Origin: Earliella scabrosa
Lineage: Eukaryota; Basidiomycota; Agaricomycetes; Polyporales; Polyporaceae
DNA length: 64,000 bases
Direction: 5' to 3'
NCBI GenBank assembly: GCA_022605405.1
Contig: JABYQQ010000011.1
Location: forward strand, 868,001 to 932,000
The position numbers and the translations under genes are program-made. The notes under the pieces were generated by a model. That model saw only the letters and a list, made by a program, of their open reading frames with translations. It was not told the origin of the DNA and did not search any database. This document shows, in pieces, positions 34,861-44,279 of this stretch. The first letter of the stretch is position 1. Every line of letters begins with the position of its first letter.

Positions 34861-36587
34861 TCATATCCCCCAATCATTCTCGGGGTCATACTCGACATAC
34901 TCCTCGTGCTGGTACTCGACCTCTTCAACAAACTGCTGCAGCTGGGGTACGTACTTGTCGTACAGCTCCCGATATCCACGTTTAGTCTTCTGCATCAGTT
35001 CAATGTACAAGGAGTCGAGGCGTGTGGTACCGCAGGCCTCGCGTGCACGTAACATCTTGAGGATAGTCTCGAACAGGGGGGCATTGCCGAGATAGTGGTT
35101 CCAGAAGTTGCAAACCGAGATCGACGTGAGCTGTGGGCATGGAACCTCCAGCACTTGTGGTCCATCACTAGGTTCTTCGGCCTCCGATTCGGACCCGTCT
35201 TCTCCTGGAGTCAGGACTTCGAATGTCGTGTCGAACTCGCCCCGACCGCCCAACTTGAGGGACTGCAGCTGACCCATGCCCCTAAACATAGATGCAAGGC
35301 CGTCCCGGTTGATGCATTCGAAGTCGATGGAAAGATCCAGCCTCGATACGGAGGCACCAACGAGTATGGTCGCGATGTCCCTAGCACCCACGTGTGTGAG
35401 GTCGTTGTACCACGACCCGACGTCATCGTCCGTGGTCAACCTGAGGTCCAAAACCGTCTCATCTTGTCCATCATCGCAGCTAACGAGATGGTCTTGCTTC
35501 TCCGAGGTGAAGACGACGGAAGCGCTGCAGGGAGAATCGCGGCCCGGTTTGGAGGAAGGATTGCGGCGAAGGTGTGAGATCGGTTCAAGACGTCGTCGTG
35601 GTCTGTGTCACTCGTGTTGTCCGACAATTCCACACGAGAGACGGCCGGAGTTGTGAGACACGCGAGGATGCGTGCATTGAGGTCGAGAGGATGATGGAGG
35701 GAGAGAGTACGCAGACGCGGAAGCGTCACTCGAGCAGATGTTGCCTGAGGATGGTCCGGGACGCCCGTGATGTGCGAGAGTGCGTGATCCAACGCGAGAC
35801 GTTCCAGGTTGGGGCATGCACGTAGGAGCGTCACGAACCGGTCAAATACTATAGACCATTTGCACGAAGAGAGGTCTAGCGCCCGCAGCTTCGCGTACAA
35901 CAAGACGTCGTTTGGAGGAGTGAGGTGAGCGAGTGTGAGGATTTGCAACCGAGGGAGTGCTCCCGCGGAGAGACCGATGTCTCCGTCAATGTGATCGTAC
36001 TCGTATGATGGACGCGACACAGAGAGGATGGCGACAAGAAGGGGACTTCTGAACAGCGCGCGAAGAGCAGGTACCCATTTGCTGTCTACTTGAAGGTCCA
36101 GAGCGTGTAGGTAGATCTGGTGTCGTGACAATAGAGGGAGTTGGGAAGGTGGAAATGAGGCGTCGCGGAAGTTGAGGCGTAGGGGTGTGTTCTTCCCATT
36201 GACATGTGAAAGACAGAACTTGAGCCAGTCGGGTCGTCGGTAGACATTGACCGTGCGCCAAAACCGCATCTCTTCCAGAATGATGCTACGCCAGCGGTGG
36301 CAAACGTGAAGAAGGCATACCCAATCCTGCTCCGGCTTTCTCTCCTTGGAGTACGGACTTATCCGTACCGGTTGGGCAAACAGTCTTGCATGCGCGTATC
36401 CGAGGATCTCCAGGAAGACTTCCGAAGGAAGATGCAAGATGGTAGTCATCTCGTTGATGTTCCGCCGTACTTCTGCTAGTTGCTGAGACGTGGTACGAGG
36501 ATTTGCGCGTAGTGTCTGTTCACGGAGCAACAACGACTCCCGTTCCGCCTGGCGTGATATTATCTGGTACTAGCGCTAGCGCTAGAT
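34861..36587 (-). pseudogene. F-box/LRR gene, subfamily I, with a frameshift
   Basis: Two minus-strand frames overlap: 36587-35436 with the F-box (ILHLPSEVFLEILGYAHARL, VCHRWRSIILEEMRFWRTVN) and first LRRs, and about 35545-34861 with the C-terminal LRR part (LDLRLTTDDDVGSWY to the TGA). Compared with the intact relative at 18968-20728, homology moves from the first frame to the second around 35525-35545: the first frame runs ILPAALPSS, whereas family-like sequence continues as SASVVFTSEKQDHLVSCDDG in the other. One base is missing at this point, and no intron fits, since both sides are contiguous with the relative. Either the gene is broken or there is a sequencing error. The start is also unclear: no ATG precedes RQAERESLLLREQTLRAN, and a CAG acceptor at the upstream edge suggests a leader exon that I could not identify. 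Confidence 0.75.
36570..36585. repeat. Perfect 16-bp palindrome
   Basis: The sequence CTAGCGCTAGCGCTAG is its own reverse complement and consists of overlapping AGCGCT units. It lies just upstream of the first coding exon of the frameshifted F-box gene, where a leader intron would be expected. It could be a protein-binding site or a simple duplication. Confidence 0.7.
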
Positions 36588-36599
36588 AAGTATCGCGAT

Positions 36600-37159
36600 A
36601 TACAGGCCATGTAGCACATTACACACCTTATTGTATTGTAGTGGACTGTAGGGGTGAAGACACAGGCCAGCTAGCTAAAGACAACAGGCTCATATGATGG
36701 ACAGGAAGTCAGGAGTGGAAGCGCCCTGAGGCGCCTTAGGTGCTAATCGGAGTTTGAACTCCAAAACAGGTAACACAAGCGCCGGAACCGCCACGTTGTC
36801 CTTCGCGCCATCCGCTGCCAAGAGTACTCACTTAATCCGGAATCAGTATGCACGACAATCACCTCCATCGACATTTCTCTAGTTCTTTGTATCAACCTCA
36901 GCTCAGGATTCCTGCTTAACAGTCAGGTGAGGAATGACTCACCGAACATCGAGAACGAGAGTGACTCTACTGATATTGACTTCCGACTAGCTAGGACTTG
37001 CAGTCACCATCGCGCATCGCATCCACGTTGGTGCCGTTTCTATGCCTCAAGTTGTGGAACTTTGAACTCTTGTAACACATAGAAGTGAGTAGCAATTAGA
37101 AGTGGGTAGCATCAGACTCCAATTTCTTTCACCTGACGCTTATCGGCCTGACAGACAAT
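36600..37159. other. Region between divergent F-box genes
   Basis: These 560 bp separate the minus-strand frameshifted F-box gene from the plus-strand F-box gene at 37160, so both promoters lie here. No reading frame of note and no clear TATA box were seen. Confidence 0.5.
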
Positions 37160-38878
37160 ATGGGGGACTCCGACACAGACCACTGGCCACTCTATGGACT
37201 GCCGCTTCCCCAAGGCTTCCTGGCGGACGAACTGGAAATAGTAGCGCGAGATGCACTTGCAGCACGACACGCCATTGCGGAGCGCGAGATGCTCGCGCTT
37301 CGAGCGATGCGCAACGCGACCCTACCAATCAACCGACTCCCGAACGAGATCTTCGTTGAGATCATCCACATGGTCCGTCGCGGTCGGGTGGAATCTAGAG
37401 GCCCTCCAGGAGAGCCGTGTTATCTCTCAAGATTCAACTGGCTGCCGCTCATGCATGTGTGCAGACACTGGTGGACGGTCACCCGCTCGATGCCCGAGCT
37501 CTGGAGTGCCATTGACGTCCACCAGAACATGGATTGGCTAGAGCTCTGCCTCTCTCGCTCGGCCAATGCTCCTCTCGACCTCGCGCTTCATGACTCGAGT
37601 GGGGCGCTCCAAGCAATCCCCATCCTCATCTCGGCCTCCTATCGGATCCGCACCATCGCATTTCCAGAGCTCGACGAGGTCGACTTTCCCCTCGTTCTGT
37701 CATTCTTCCCCCGGTCTTTTCCGAAGCTGGAGGAGATGGGCGTGTCTTGCGAGGACGCAGCAAATGGTGCAGAACCCCTAATCGACATGACTCCCGAATT
37801 CTTCCCCTCACTCAAGAGCGTCACCCTGTATGGCCTCCGGGTGCCATGGACGTCTACAGTGTGCTCTGGCCTGACTTACATGTACCTGGCCCAATGCAGC
37901 ATCGACGGCCCTCCCATTACTTTGGCCGCGTTCCTGGACGTCCTCGAACATTGCAGAGCTCTTGAGGAGCTTCATCTGGACGAATTTCTTTCCAGTGCCC
38001 TGCTGGACATGTTCCCGGACATCCCCAATCGCGTCATCTCCCTCCCATCCTTGCGCAAAATTGTCCTCGAGGAGGAGGTAGCGTACATCCGGCAACTCAC
38101 GTCCTGCATCGCACTCCCTATCGACGTCAAGATACATCTCGAACCTCTCGTCGAGCTCGAGCCCGCGGACTACACCTTCCACCAACTATTCGGCGACAAC
38201 CGCGCCCACATCGCCATGTTCTCCTCTGCCTCGGAAGCAACGATCGACATTCAGGCGGCGTCCATGAAGTTGGTCGCCCGTCCTCCCTACCGTCCGCCCG
38301 TGCTCAGCATAGACTCCACATGCATCGACAACGACGTACAGCCCACGGACTTCTCGTCCCTCTTCGGGCGTAACCTGGAAGCTTTCGCCGAGCTCTTCGC
38401 CGACTCCCCGATCACCACCCTCGTCCTGTCCGGGAACACGGACTACGTCACGCAGGCGGCCTGGGAGCGTCTCTTCGCCGCCTTCCCAACGCTCGAGACC
38501 CTGAAGATCAAGTGCGCGGGACAATCTGTCCACCGCATCTTCGCCGCGCTCACCACGGTGCCGTCGACGGACTCAGGCGCGCCCGTGCCTGTCGTCTGCC
38601 CCAATTTGCGCCAGGTGGTGATGAGCGGCAAGGCGCTGTGGCGGAACGAAATGGACATGGTGGAGCTCGAACGCTTTTTGCGCGTTCGTGCTGAGCGCGG
38701 AGTACCTGCGCTCGAGAGCCTGGTGATCCGCCTCGGTCTCGGGCACGAAATCGGAAAAGACGTGGTGAACATGTGGGCGGAGGCGAAGACGCTGTTCAAG
38801 ACGTACATGCCCGGAGGGCGCGGCGTCTTTGAGGTGTCGGAGCTCGAGCAGCTCAGACGAGGTTTCGATGATGATTAA
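37160..38878 (+). CDS. F-box/LRR protein, subfamily II
   Basis: A single-exon gene of 572 residues from ATG 37160. The N-terminus DTDHWPLYGLPLPQGF is followed by a helical leader (ARHAIAEREMLALRAM) and then the F-box NATLPINRLPNEIFVEIIHM, with VCRHWWTVTRSMPELWSAID. LRR-like segments include FPSLKSVTLYGLRVPWTS and LPSLRKIVLEEEVAYI. The C-terminal block is VVCPNLRQVVMSG, then VELERFLRVRAERGVPALES. The same plan, including HWPLYGL or WPFYGLP and NATLP-N-LPNEI, is found at 42281-44074, 58034-59743 and 62208-63896, so these form a second subfamily. Role: probable SCF substrate receptor; the target is unknown. It ends in an acidic tail (GFDDD). Confidence 0.86.
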   Translation: MGDSDTDHWPLYGLPLPQGFLADELEIVARDALAARHAIAEREMLALRAMRNATLPINRLPNEIFVEIIHMVRRGRVESRGPPGEPCYLSRFNWLPLMHVCRHWWTVTRSMPELWSAIDVHQNMDWLELCLSRSANAPLDLALHDSSGALQAIPILISASYRIRTIAFPELDEVDFPLVLSFFPRSFPKLEEMGVSCEDAANGAEPLIDMTPEFFPSLKSVTLYGLRVPWTSTVCSGLTYMYLAQCSIDGPPITLAAFLDVLEHCRALEELHLDEFLSSALLDMFPDIPNRVISLPSLRKIVLEEEVAYIRQLTSCIALPIDVKIHLEPLVELEPADYTFHQLFGDNRAHIAMFSSASEATIDIQAASMKLVARPPYRPPVLSIDSTCIDNDVQPTDFSSLFGRNLEAFAELFADSPITTLVLSGNTDYVTQAAWERLFAAFPTLETLKIKCAGQSVHRIFAALTTVPSTDSGAPVPVVCPNLRQVVMSGKALWRNEMDMVELERFLRVRAERGVPALESLVIRLGLGHEIGKDVVNMWAEAKTLFKTYMPGGRGVFEVSELEQLRRGFDDD

Positions 38879-39715
38879 CTGTACTTTTGATTTTCGTGTT
38901 GAAGTGAGGATGTCGATCTAAGTAGATGTACGCACTCTGTGGCATGAAAGAGTGCATATGCTGTTGTCCATTCATTGGATGGATTCAATCAGGAGGTGTG
39001 AGGACGAAGAGGCTTACAGCTAGTCGTGCTCACGAGGATACGCCTACCTGACCTGCGAGCAATGCGCTGTCGAAGGCCTCGTCCAAGTTGGTGCTGCAGG
39101 CGAATGCGTTTCTACGGTGGGGGCGGTGGTGGTACGTACAAAGATGCAACTATGCGACCAGTATGCGACTATCGAAACAGTACTACGGAGGAGAGATAAG
39201 TGTGAGAGATGGTGCGTGCGTGTGCCGTGGAACTCGGAGAACGAACTAGTGGGTGGGTGCTGTGCGATAGCGAGAGCAGTATATAATCGACAAGGACGGA
39301 GTGGATGGATGGACAGTTGGACAGTTGGACAATGGACAGGGGGCAGTAGATAGTGCACAGTAAGGGGTGAGGGCGCGGCGAACGGAGTGGTATGGTACGG
39401 TGCGACGCGATGTGTCGCTGTGTTAACAGGCAGGGAGTAATCTAGCCCTCGGGAGATATGCGAGGGAGGATGCGACGATGCGTGCGTATATGAACGAAGA
39501 TGCGAGATGTCCGTGAGATGAGTTGTGGAGACGGATCACGAGATGGCTGAGATGACGAACGGTCCATGGAGAGAGATGGGGGACGAGACTCCACAAAGAG
39601 AGACGGGGGAACGACAACAAAGATCCCAACCCGAGAAGCCTCTGACAAACCCGTTCCCCTCAAATTTTGACGAAAGAGACGGAAACTCCAAACATCGGAA
39701 GTCCACCCTCGCGCG
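38879..39715. other. Intergenic stretch with short tandem repeats
   Basis: No gene is supported. Around 39301-39340 there is a short tandem array of GGACAGTT/GGATGGAT-type units, preceded by TATATAA near 39280 that has no gene at a suitable distance. It forms the 3' flanks of two genes that converge here. Confidence 0.5.
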
Positions 39716-40945
39716 TCACGAAGCGACGAAGACCCACCCAGACGAGCGCACGTCCTCGCCCGCCTCGCCAAAGAACCGGTCCGTCTCGTACAGCCAATGG
39801 AGCGAGCCCACGACGCAGTTCCGCAGCCCGCGCACGTACGCCTGCACGTCGCAGTCCCAGTCGCCGAACGCGGGCACGAGCGCCTCGTTCTCGACAAAGT
39901 TGCAGACCATGTCCTTGACGAGGTTCCCCGCGTAGTGCACCGCGCCCTGCGCCGTGAACCGCCGTTCGGCCATGACGACCGTGACGAGGTTGTTCGTGTG
40001 CGGATGTCGCGCGTACGCCGCAATGTCCTGGAGGTGCCACGATAGGTGGGGTTCTCTATGAGCGGATGCGGGGAGAGGGGGGGAAAGCCAAGAGACGTAC
40101 CGTGGACCAAGCGATGATGTCCGCCGCGTCCTGTCGTAAACGTCGTAATGTCGGATGGTCGTAAATTTGTGGTGGTATGTTCAAGCCCGCCGCGTAGAGG
40201 ATAAGGTCGAGTAGCATCTTGACCCCGCACGCGTCGCGTCGCGTGGAGATGTACGACTCCAGATCTGGAACGACGCCCTCCGCTGCGTCGCGCGCTGCGA
40301 GGGCCTGGCCGAGCCGGAAGGCGGCTAGGTGTCGCTGGAAGCGCTTTTGCCAGTCACGCCGCGTGGTTGGGCGGAAGGACTTGGTCCATATTCTGCGAAG
40401 AGATGCGTGTCAGGATATGGTGAGATAGAGCAGGACTAGACCCGGTACGTCCGGAGTGACGAGCCCAGGAGCGTGATCAGACGGAGAAGGGGGAGGCAAG
40501 GTGAAGCGAAACGCGCGATTGGAAGCGAATGGCAGAAGGACGCGCGATCACGATCGCGTTCGTGTTCGTGTTTGCGTTGGCATTGCACGATGACGATATA
40601 CGGACACACAAAGAATTCGGAACGCAAGAGCTGGAGTACTCACGGGTCGAAGATCTCCTCGTCTGCGTAGAGCGACCGGGGCCTGTCCGTCCAGTGCATG
40701 AGCACGATGAGCCACTTGGTGATTGCCAGCAGCTGGCCGGCGTCGCAGGCAGGAAAGCACAGCGCAGCGAGTAGCCCGAGGCGTGCGCCAGGCAGGCGTG
40801 CCTCTTCGTCCGCGTCGAGGAAGAGTGGGTTGGAGAACGCCCACTTCTCGGACGAGAGGGAGACGGCGTGGCAGTGGATGTTACAGCGCAGCTCAAAGTG
40901 CGGATTGCAGAAAGCCGGGAAGTTCGGGATTCGGATGCTGCCCAT
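39716..40945 (-). CDS. Terpene-synthase-like protein with altered metal-binding motifs
   Basis: Three exons (40945-40644, 40392-40101, 40027-39716) give 301 residues. The overall pattern is that of basidiomycete class I sesquiterpene synthases: an N-terminal FELRCNIHCHAVSLSSEKWA, a helix with TKWLIVLMHWTD where the aspartate-rich motif belongs, SYISTRRDACGVKML, WSTDIAAYARHPHTNNLVTV in place of the NSE motif, and a C-terminal GSLHWLYETDRFFGEAGEDV matching the usual W...E(T/S)xRYFG end. Active enzymes need acidic residues in the first motif and N, S and E in the second to hold three Mg ions; here the equivalents are Met, and Thr/Ala/His. So the fold is supported but catalysis of prenyl diphosphate cyclisation is doubtful. 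Intron 1 is long (251 nt) and rich in TCGCG/TTCGTG repeats. No oxidase or P450 gene lies next to it to suggest a pathway cluster. Confidence 0.72.
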
Positions 40946-42280
40946 GTCAGGAACGAGGGAAGAGCTAGGAACGGAGGGGGTTGGCTCGAGCTTGAGTCAG
41001 AGTGAGGATGATGGCTCCGAGCTTCGGCGGGCGTGGATGACGAATAACGTGTGGTCCGTGGTGGGCTCGTGAGGTCGTGCGGTCGTGAAGTCCGTTAGGA
41101 ACGAGTCGTCCACGCCCGGGGAGAAGAGTCGAATGCGTCCGAGACTCTGAACCAGAGCCAACAGCTCAAACCCCACGTCCGACTGGGGCGAAGCGCGAAC
41201 GGCGCGGGCGGCGGCGACGAGTCACGCTGGAGTTGGGCGGGCACAGAGGACAATAGGAAGCTAGAAAAAACAGAGGGCGGAAGTAGAAGAACAAAGGTGG
41301 GCGAAAGGGGGTCAGGCGGGAGTTGGAGGGTGAGACGACAGGCGACGTGGACCGCGTTCGTCTCGTTCGCGCTCTCTGTCACCGGCTCGCAGGCCATCAT
41401 CTCCGCGCGCCACTCCCAGCCGCCGCCAGCCCTTCCTTTTGTCTTTGCCTCCCGCGCGCGGCCGCAGCGCGCGGAGACAATAGCGAGTCCGGACATTGAC
41501 AAGACGGAAGACAAGATGTGCGAATCGCGAGATCTCGAAGAGGGCGCGCGAAAGCTCCTCCTTCCGCTTTTGCTTAGTCTCACTGATCGACTCGCGCTCG
41601 GCCTTTCCAGCGGACCTTCCGCACCAGGCGCGGACTCACGAGAATACAATAACGTGTCCGGCTACCTGATGAGTCTATCACTGCTCGACACAACGGTAAC
41701 AACCTTGTAAACTTCCGTCGGACCAGCACCCCTGGACATCAAGATCCTCAGTCCGAAGTCCTAGATCATCCCAAATTTGATGGCAAAGTACTAGTAAGTG
41801 ATCCTCATATCTTCATAGCATAAGTACTGCCAACAAGCACGAAGAGTACACACACACCCCATGGAGCTTTCACATACTTATCCGAATCGGGGAGGGAACC
41901 AAATCCTAACCCCAGTTCAGCGGCCTCCGACCCGGGCCGAGCCGAGGCCATTATGTATTGGGAAGTATAAGCGCCCCTGCTATGAGTTGGGCGCTAGAAA
42001 TACCATTTCTGGGTAAAAAGCCTACGTACGCTATCAGCATCTGTATCCACCAGGGTCCAGTACACTGACCCCTCGTAAGTATTCACTACCACTAGTAACA
42101 CGTCCTCGAAGAGCGGTTCTGCCAACAAGAGGCCATAGAGAAGGTTTTGACGCCAAATGGTAAACGAGCTTTGCTTTCTACATTCTTCTTCAATGTGATA
42201 AGTATACCGTGCAGACCAGTGCCACGAGCGACTAGAAGTACTTGACAACAGGAAACTGATACAATACATTAACAGGCACC
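40946..42280. other. Region between divergent terpene-synthase-like and F-box genes
   Basis: About 1.3 kb without a defendable gene; overlapping frames at 41095-41710 on both strands are of biased composition and carry no motif. Both promoters lie here. A block at 41961-41975 is shared with the promoter of the F-box gene at 58034. Confidence 0.5.
41961..41975 (+). promoter_or_regulatory. Shared F-box promoter block, copy 1
   Basis: GGAAGTATAAGCGCC, preceded by an AT-rich TATGTATTG and a GC-rich GCCGAGCCGAGGCC patch. It lies 320 bp before the ATG of the F-box gene at 42281. The block at 57633-57647 differs at one base, and is likewise preceded by a GGCCTCGGCCCC patch and TATATAT, 401 bp before another subfamily II gene. 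It could be a TATA-containing core promoter retained after gene duplication. Confidence 0.45.
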
Positions 42281-44074
42281 ATGTCAGGACGAGATCCCCA
42301 GTCGTCTGGCAATCACTACGGGAGCGTAAGCCCGGGGCCAATCTCGGGATGGCCATTCTATGGACTCCCCGTCGTCCAGGGCTCTTTGCCTGAAATTACC
42401 ATGCCGGCGAAGCAAGCGGACGCAGACCTCGGAGCGACAGCCATGACGCTTGACTCTCAACGTGCAAATTTCGAGCGGGAACTTCTCAGCCTGGCAGCAA
42501 TATGGAATGCAGCCGTTCCAGTCAACAAGCTGCCTCGCGAGCTCCTCTCCGCGACGTTTGCATGTCTCCTCGACGACAGCGTGTCGCTGAAGCGACGCCA
42601 GCACAACGACACGGGCTGGCTCCCGCTCATGCGCGTTTGCAGACATTGGTGTGCTATCGCCCGCGATACATCGCTGCTATGGCGCACCATCATCGTGAAC
42701 GACAAGACCGAATGGTTCGAGCTGGCGCTCGACCGCTCGCGCCGTGCACCCCTCCGGCTCGTCTTCCATCATTCAGACACATTCATCGCATGCATGCCCC
42801 GTCTGGTATCGCACGTCGACCGCATCCAGCACATCGCTCTTCCCCCTTTCCTCCCGTCAAGTGTCCCCGCACTGCGCAAATTCTTCAAGAGACGGATGTC
42901 GGCCCTGACGAGAGTCCTTATCCTGTTCGAGGACCCCGATAACACCCAGTTCCCAACAGAACCTGGTGCCCGTCTCGAGGTCGGCCATCGGAACCTCCCG
43001 CGCGTCGTGTCCCTCCGTCTGCAAAACGTGAGCGTATCCTGGAGCGCACACCTTCTCACCCGCCTGGTCCATCTAGAGCTCATCGACTGCAACACCCCGC
43101 TCCGCATATCCTTCCAGTCGTTCCTCGACGCCCTCCGGTATGGAGTCGTGCTGTACGAGCTTTCCCTGATCAACTTCCTCTCGTCGGCGTGCATCGACCC
43201 GCTCGAACGCGCGGCTCGCGCTATACGCCTGCCCAAGCTCCGCGTCCTCCATCTCGAAGACAGCCCGGCACGCGTCCGCCATCTCCTGCGCCACCTCTCT
43301 ATCCCAGGCATCGCCGACGTGTACCTCAAGGGGCTCGTGCCACCCGGCCTCCCCGCGAACGATGCCTCCATCTCTTTTGCGTCGCTGCTCCCTCCCGTCC
43401 ACAGGCTGGCAGACCGCATGCCCCTCCTCTGTGAGATGGAGTCTGCGAGCGTATGGGTCATGTACGAACACTGCGAAGTCAACTACACCTGCAGCCGGCC
43501 GAAGCCTCGGAAGCGTCCCGTCGACCTCTTCCTCTCGTCCCCGGCCATCAAGGACTGGCGGGTGCGCACGGACGAGACGGTTCGGGAGCTCGGTGCGCTG
43601 CTCCCCGTGGCGAAGCTACTCAAGCTTGAGCTCAGCATTGACCTGGACGGGGTTTCGCGGGCGACGTGGGACGCGCTGTTCGACCGCCTCCCTGCCCTCG
43701 AGGAGTTCCGCACGATCTATGGCCTCGGCACGCCGATCCATATCCTGGGCGCGCTACAAGGATTGCCGTCGTCTGCTTCGACAGTGGGCACTGATGACCC
43801 CGGCGAGAGCCGAGTGCGGTGTGCTCGCATGCGGAGAGTCATGCTCGGAGATATCCCCCTGGACGCGGATCTCGTCAACGCACTCGCGGAGTGCCTCCGC
43901 GTTCGTGCTGAGCGTGGAGCATGGAGGCTGGCTCGTCTGGTCTTGTCCCCGGATGAGCAGCGGCCGAGCGTAGGCGACTATGGGGAGCTCGTCGCGCGGT
44001 GCGAGTCCTTGTTAGCTCCTTTGGTTGAGGAGTATGTGTTAAGGGAGTCAGCGGACGACGGCGACGATACTTAG
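42281..44074 (+). CDS. F-box/LRR protein, subfamily II
   Basis: A single-exon gene of 597 residues from ATG 42281. The subfamily hallmark WPFYGLPVVQG is at about residue 24, followed by a helical leader (LDSQRANFERELLSLAAIWN) and the F-box (AAVPVNKLPRELLSATFACL, then VCRHWCAIARDTSLLWRTII). LRR-like segments include LPRVVSLRLQNVSVSWSA, LTRLVHLELIDCNT and LPKLRVLHLEDS. The C-terminal block MRRVMLGDIPLDADLVNALA, then CLRVRAERGAWRLARLVL, matches the gene at 37160. It has more acidic residues at the very end (SADDGDDT). Probable SCF adaptor; the target is unknown. The upstream region carries a promoter block shared with the gene at 58034. Confidence 0.86.
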   Translation: MSGRDPQSSGNHYGSVSPGPISGWPFYGLPVVQGSLPEITMPAKQADADLGATAMTLDSQRANFERELLSLAAIWNAAVPVNKLPRELLSATFACLLDDSVSLKRRQHNDTGWLPLMRVCRHWCAIARDTSLLWRTIIVNDKTEWFELALDRSRRAPLRLVFHHSDTFIACMPRLVSHVDRIQHIALPPFLPSSVPALRKFFKRRMSALTRVLILFEDPDNTQFPTEPGARLEVGHRNLPRVVSLRLQNVSVSWSAHLLTRLVHLELIDCNTPLRISFQSFLDALRYGVVLYELSLINFLSSACIDPLERAARAIRLPKLRVLHLEDSPARVRHLLRHLSIPGIADVYLKGLVPPGLPANDASISFASLLPPVHRLADRMPLLCEMESASVWVMYEHCEVNYTCSRPKPRKRPVDLFLSSPAIKDWRVRTDETVRELGALLPVAKLLKLELSIDLDGVSRATWDALFDRLPALEEFRTIYGLGTPIHILGALQGLPSSASTVGTDDPGESRVRCARMRRVMLGDIPLDADLVNALAECLRVRAERGAWRLARLVLSPDEQRPSVGDYGELVARCESLLAPLVEEYVLRESADDGDDT

Positions 44075-44279
44075 CTGGTTGGGTGCGGACATTGCAGCGA
44101 GCGGCGTCCATGTATTATTCATCTTTCTGGCCCTGTCCTCCGGGTTGCCGTTCGCAGATATCCTTTCGTGAACCTATCTTCAAGTAGCTGTCGATCTACA
44201 TGGATGTACGAGAGCGAGACGCAGAAGCTATATGCCTGACGAGCACCGTGATGTCGCTAGGGCTCCACCGTGATGGGGC

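Noticed and set aside
39301..39350. Short GGACAGTT-type tandem units as a CRISPR-like or satellite array
   Set aside because: Only a few imperfect units without spacers; an ordinary microsatellite in a eukaryotic genome.
41095..41710. Overlapping frames of 185 (minus) and 137 (plus) codons
   Set aside because: Low-complexity Ser/Pro/Arg-rich composition without motif; placed in the promoter region between two divergent genes.
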